Shown here in pieces: positions 62,496 to 64,000 of a stretch of DNA of 64,000 nucleotides. The notes below the pieces were generated by a model. The model made no database searches. It saw only the letters and a program-made list of their open reading frames with translations, and was not told where the DNA came from. Origin of the DNA: Myxococcales bacterium (GTDB taxonomy: Bacteria; Myxococcota_A; Polyangia; Haliangiales; Haliangiaceae); assembly GCA_947483555.1 (NCBI GenBank), contig CANKMW010000018.1:44680-108679 (forward strand), given 5' to 3'. A program made the translations under genes and the position numbers. Positions within the stretch are counted from its first letter, which is position 1. Every line of letters begins with the position of its first letter.

Positions 62496-64000
<1,505 letters not shown>

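Overview
The window is very GC-rich, gene-dense bacterial DNA with genes on both strands. Several features point to a myxobacterium-like member of Myxococcota (Haliangiales/Kofleriaceae type is my best guess): one-component Ser/Thr kinases with C-terminal membrane anchors, a GYF/AgmX-type pseudokinase, a MopE-like calcium motif, many lipoproteins, Sel1/HEAT/TPR proteins, a seven-bladed PLL-type lectin and an eCIS-core (DUF4157) protein. This is inference from gene content. No rRNA, tRNA, CRISPR array, insertion sequence or prophage was seen.

Layout. 0-5 kb: end of a DEAD-box RNA helicase, an M50 membrane protease and uvrA behind a promoter that carries a GAAC-N4-GTTC operator. 5-12.5 kb: a DUF4157/Het-C toxin-like protein, a methyltransferase, a PLL beta-propeller, EF-P with its lysylase EpmA, and a Gly-rich lipoprotein. 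12.6-17.7 kb: a tightly overlapped operon (FHA, zinc-ribbon, ThiF/MoeB E1, a degenerate E1 half, JAMM peptidase, two DsrE-like proteins, TusA-like, LarE, M15-like peptidase) that looks like an uncharacterised sulfur-activation and relay pathway. 17.7-25 kb: FMN glutamate-synthase-like oxidoreductase, oligoribonuclease, glgC-glgA and a membrane alkaline-phosphatase-fold protein. 25-35.8 kb: GT-C membrane glycosyltransferase-like proteins, a Sel1 lipoprotein, a polyprenyl-glycosyltransferase-like GT2 and a large membrane sulfatase-like protein (envelope glycan assembly), an orphan phage/eCIS spike protein, and a VanW protein. 36-48 kb: Ser/Thr kinase plus pseudokinase, a PgpH-like HD phosphodiesterase, TPR and HEAT proteins, a large protein of unknown function and infA. 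48-53.9 kb: Hsp70, a J-like protein and a membrane protein as an overlapping chaperone operon, then a methyltransferase and a small protein. 54-64 kb: another GT-C protein, a 13-haem cytochrome c overlapping an outer-membrane-barrel candidate (a possible trans-envelope electron conduit), lipoproteins, a Kelch-like lipoprotein and a Ser/Thr kinase cut by the window end.

Two patterns run across the window. First, more than a dozen unrelated genes have a TANNNT-like -10 hexamer ending only 5-10 bases before the start codon, without a Shine-Dalgarno sequence, so short-leader or leaderless transcription appears common. A minority (PLL lectin, DUF4157 gene, VanW, infA) have clear Shine-Dalgarno sequences. 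Second, several intergenic gaps hold short tandem arrays: 34 TCGGNN hexamers followed by 7 ACCGGT units, opposed GAGCCC/GGGCTC arrays between convergent genes, a 22-base unit repeated from the infA stop codon, and a CCACCGGGCGGCC array.

The observations I consider most worth a second look are the E1/JAMM/DsrE/TusA/LarE operon with a possible split (heterodimeric) bacterial E1, the widespread leaderless promoter layout, and the DUF4157-Het-C effector-like protein.
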